DNA from: Pseudomonadota bacterium
Lineage (GTDB): Bacteria; Pseudomonadota; Gammaproteobacteria; Steroidobacterales; JBCBZW01
NCBI GenBank assembly: GCA_039815145.1
Contig: JBCBZW010000045.1
Location: 1-35,554, forward strand
Length of the DNA stretch: 35,554 nucleotides
Direction of reading: 5' to 3'
The first letter of the stretch is position 1; each line of letters opens with the position of its first letter. This document shows, piece by piece, positions 32,766 through 35,554 of the stretch. The position numbers and the translations under genes are program-made. The notes beneath the pieces were generated by a model. It was not told the DNA's origin. It searched no databases and was given only the letters and a program-made list of their open reading frames with translations.

Positions 32766-35554
32766 CGGTGGCAGATCCGCAAGGCCTCGACTTCGAATCC
32801 GCCCAGACGATGCAGATCGAGGTCACGGCGACCTCAGAGGACGGTTCGACCTCGACCCAGACCTTCGACATCGCCATCACCGATGACGACGAATTCGACG
32901 TCTCGCCGGTCAACGATGACGATGGCGCGGCGAATACGATCAACGAAGGCGCTGCCGTGGGCGACAGCGTGGGCGTCACCGCGTTCGCCAGCGACGCAGA
33001 CGGCACCAACAGCGGTGTCGAGTATTCCCTGAGCACTAATCCCAACGACGCCTTCGCCATCGACGCCGACACCGGCGTGGTCACGGTGGCGGACCCGGAC
33101 GGCCTCGACTTCGAGTCCGCACAGTCGATGCAGATCGAGGTGACGGCCACCTCCGAGGACGGCTCCACCTCGACCCAAACCTTCGACATCGCGATTACCG
33201 ACGACGACGAGTTCGACGTCTCCGCCGTGGGCGACACCGATGGCACGGCCAACGCCGTGGCAGAGAACGCCGCCGCTGGCGACACCGTCGGCGTCACCGC
33301 CTTTGCGAGCGACGGCGACGGCACCACCAGCGGTGTCGAATACTCCTTGAGCGAAAACCCCAACGACGCCTTCGCCATAGATGCCGACACCGGCGTGGTG
33401 ACGGTAGCGGACCCGGACGGCCTAGACTTCGAGTCCGCCCAGACGATGCAGATCGAGGTCACGGCCACCTCGGAGGACGGTTCCACCTCGACCCAGACCT
33501 TCGATATCGCCATCACCGACGACGACGAGTTCGACGTCTCGGCCGTGAGCGATACCGACAACGCCGCCGACACGGTCAACGAAGGGGCTTCCGCCGGCGA
33601 CACCGTGGGCGTCACCGCCTTCGCCAGCGATGGCGACGGCTCCAGCAACGGCGTCGAGTACTCCCTGAGCAACAACTCCAACGATGCGTTTGCTATCGAT
33701 TCTGATAGCGGCGTGGTGACGGTGGCGGACCCGAGCGCCCTCGACTTCGAGTCTGCCCAGACCATGCAGATCGAGGTCACGGCAACGTCCGAAGACGGCT
33801 CCACCTCGACCCAGACCTTCGACATCGCCATCACCGACGACGACGAGTTCGACGTCTCCGCCGTGAGCGACATCGACGCCAGCGCCGACACCATCGCTGA
33901 GAACGCATCCGCCGGTGACACCGTCGGCGTCACCGCCTTCGCGAGCGATGGCGACGGCACCACCAGCGGCGTCGAGTACTCCCTGAGCGCGAATCCCAAC
34001 GGCGCCTTCGCGATCGACGCGGATAGCGGCGTGGTCACGATCGCCGACCCGAGCGGCCTCGACTTCGAGTCTGCCCAGACCATGCAGATCGAGGTCACGG
34101 CCACCTCGCAAGATGGATCAACCTCCGCCCAGACCTTCGATATCGCGATCACCGATCACGACGAGTTCGACGTCTCCGCCGTCAGCGACAGCGACGGCAA
34201 CGCCAACAGCGTGGCCGAAAACGCCGCCGCGGGCGACACCGTGGGCGTGACCGCCTTCGCGAGTGACGGCGACGGCACCAGCAACGGCGTCGAGTACTCC
34301 CTGAGTGCCAACCCCAACGACGCCTTCGCCATCGATGCCGATAGCGGCGTGGTCACGGTAGCGGACCCGAGCGGCCTCGACTTCGAATCCGCGCAAAGCA
34401 TGCAGATCGAGGTGACGGCAACGTCCGACGACGGCTCCACCTCCACCCAGACCTTCGACATCGCGATCACGGACGACAACGAGTTCGATGTCTCCGCCGT
34501 CACCGACACGGACGGTGCTGGCAACACGATCAACGAGAGCGCGGCGGTCGGCGATACGGTCGGCGTGACGGCCTTCGCGAGCGATGCCGACGGCTCCAAC
34601 AGCAACGTCGAATACTCGCTGAGCGACAACCCCAACGACGCCTTCGCCATCGATGCGGACTCGGGCGTCGTCACCGTCGCCGATCCCTCTGGTCTCGACT
34701 TCGAAGCAGCTCAGACCGTGCAGATCGAGGTCACGGCAACGTCCGACGACGGCTCCACCTCGACGCAGACCTTCGACATCGCCATCACCGACGATGACGA
34801 GTTCGACGTCTCCGCCGTCACCGACACGGACGGTGCCGCCAACACCATCGCGGAGAACGCCAACGCCGGCGACACGGTGGGCGTGACCGCCTTCGCCAGC
34901 GATGCCGACGGCACCAGCAACGGCGTCGAGTACTCCCTCAGCGCCAACCCGAACGATGCCTTCGCCATCGATGCCGACAGCGGCGTCGTCACCGTGGCGG
35001 ATCCGAGCGGTCTCGACTTCGAATCCGCGCAAAGCATGCAGATCGAGGTGACGGCAACGTCCGACGACGGCTCCACCTCCACCCAGACCTTCGACATCGC
35101 CATCACCGATCACGACGAGTTCGATATCTCCGCGGTCAGCGATAGCGACGGCGATGCGAACTCGATCAACGAGGGCGCGGCGATCGGCGACACGGTGGGC
35201 GTCACGGCCTTCGCCAGCGATGCTGACGGCTCCAACGATGCCGTCGAGTACACCCTGAGCAGCAACCCCAACGACGCCTTCGCCATCGACACCGACAGCG
35301 GTGTGGTGACCGTTGCCGACCCGGCGGCCCTCGACTTCGAGTCCGCCCAGTCGATGCAGATCGAGGTCACGGCGACGTCCGAGGACGGCTCCACCTCCAC
35401 CCAGACCTTCGACATCGCCATCACGGACGACGACGAGTTCGACGTCTCCGCCGTGAGCGACACCGACGCCAGCGCCAACACCGTCGCCGAGAACGCATCC
35501 GCCGGCGACACCGTGGGCGTCACCGCCTTCGCCAGCGACGATGACGGCACCAAC
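32735..35554 (+). CDS. Giant cadherin-like repeat protein, continuation after frameshift (partial, right edge open)
   Basis: 940 codons without a stop from 32735 to the edge, in the frame one base shifted from the upstream segment. If translated separately, first starts are GTG 32759 or ATG 32810, with no good ribosome-binding site, so this is best seen as the continuation of the 30993 gene. It holds more than eight cadherin-like units of 106 residues, highly alike, with the consensus elements VGVTAFASD.DG, VEYSLS.NPNDAFAID, SGVVTVADPSGLDFESAQ, MQIEVTATS.DGSTSTQTFD and IAITDDDEFDVSAVSD. The Asp/Glu-rich junctions and LDFE resemble calcium-binding cadherin motifs, so rod stiffening by calcium is likely. 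The C-terminal export signal, expected for type I secretion, is beyond the window. Confidence 0.82.

Larger units (their letters stand above)
31629..35554 (+). repeat. Tandem array of about 318-base cadherin-like coding repeats
   Basis: Counting from the GA(A/G) codon of the EF motif, units start at 31941, 32259, 32574, 32891, 33209, 33527, 33845, 34163, 34481, 34799, 35117 and 35435 (cut by the edge). Spacings are 318, 315, 317 and then eight of exactly 318. A degenerate first unit of about 312 bases begins near 31629. Units after 32574 are very similar at DNA level, indicating recent homogenisation or expansion. Confidence 0.95.

Noticed and set aside
32713-35553. Long open frames on the minus strand opposite the repeat array, up to 479 codons.
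   Set aside because: They mirror the plus-strand repeats and arise from strong GC and codon bias in a repetitive gene; they show no recognisable protein motif or ribosome-binding site.
31629-35554. Regular direct repeats that could suggest a CRISPR or satellite array.
   Set aside because: The period is 318 bases and the repeats encode cadherin-like domains in frame; there are no short repeats with unique spacers.
32574-35554. AAAG within the ENA-type units resembles the di-alanine cleavage motif of LapG-type proteases.
   Set aside because: It recurs within folded repeat domains, not at an N-terminal linker where such sites act, so it is more likely chance.

Overview
The window reads as chromosomal DNA of a GC-rich gammaproteobacterium. 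The main evidence is one long minus-strand block, yebC-ruvC-ruvA-ruvB-ybgC-tolQ-tolR-tolA-tolB-pal-cpoB-queE-queC, an order typical of gammaproteobacteria such as Pseudomonas relatives. A monofunctional-type relA and a sucA-sucB-lpd cluster fit the same group. I cannot place it to order or genus from sequence alone. No tRNA, rRNA, CRISPR array, insertion sequence or phage gene was seen. No gene-free stretch exceeds 300 bases; the longest is 27936-28231.

Region 1 (1-5675, minus): an ABC ATPase, a large FtsX-type permease and an AttH/CrtC-like lipocalin-fold lipoprotein joined by 4-base stop/start overlaps, followed after 20 bases by an M28 metallopeptidase that runs off the left edge. This resembles an AttEFGH-type envelope export system. 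Region 2 (5709-9600, plus, divergent from region 1): a compact three-gene unit of a secreted DUF3604 protein with PHP-like metal-site motifs, a membrane-anchored PpiC-type isomerase and a HupE/UreJ-type membrane protein.

Region 3 (9617-19384, minus): queuosine precursor synthesis (queE, queC), the Tol-Pal envelope machine with YbgC and CpoB, Holliday-junction processing (ruvABC) and YebC, with most junctions overlapping. Region 4 (19629-22339, plus): the stringent-response synthetase relA and a secreted YHS-domain protein. Region 5 (22358-27935, minus): the complete 2-oxoglutarate dehydrogenase complex, sucA, sucB and lpd.

Region 6 (28232-35554, plus) looks accessory: an MFS transporter, an exported protein with an internally duplicated unknown domain, and the first 4.5 kb of a giant acidic cadherin-like repeat protein, probably a secreted adhesin, that runs off the right edge. 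Its 318-base repeats show alternation and traces of a five-unit block duplication. A single missing base near 32734 breaks the reading frame, as either a real frameshift or an assembly error.
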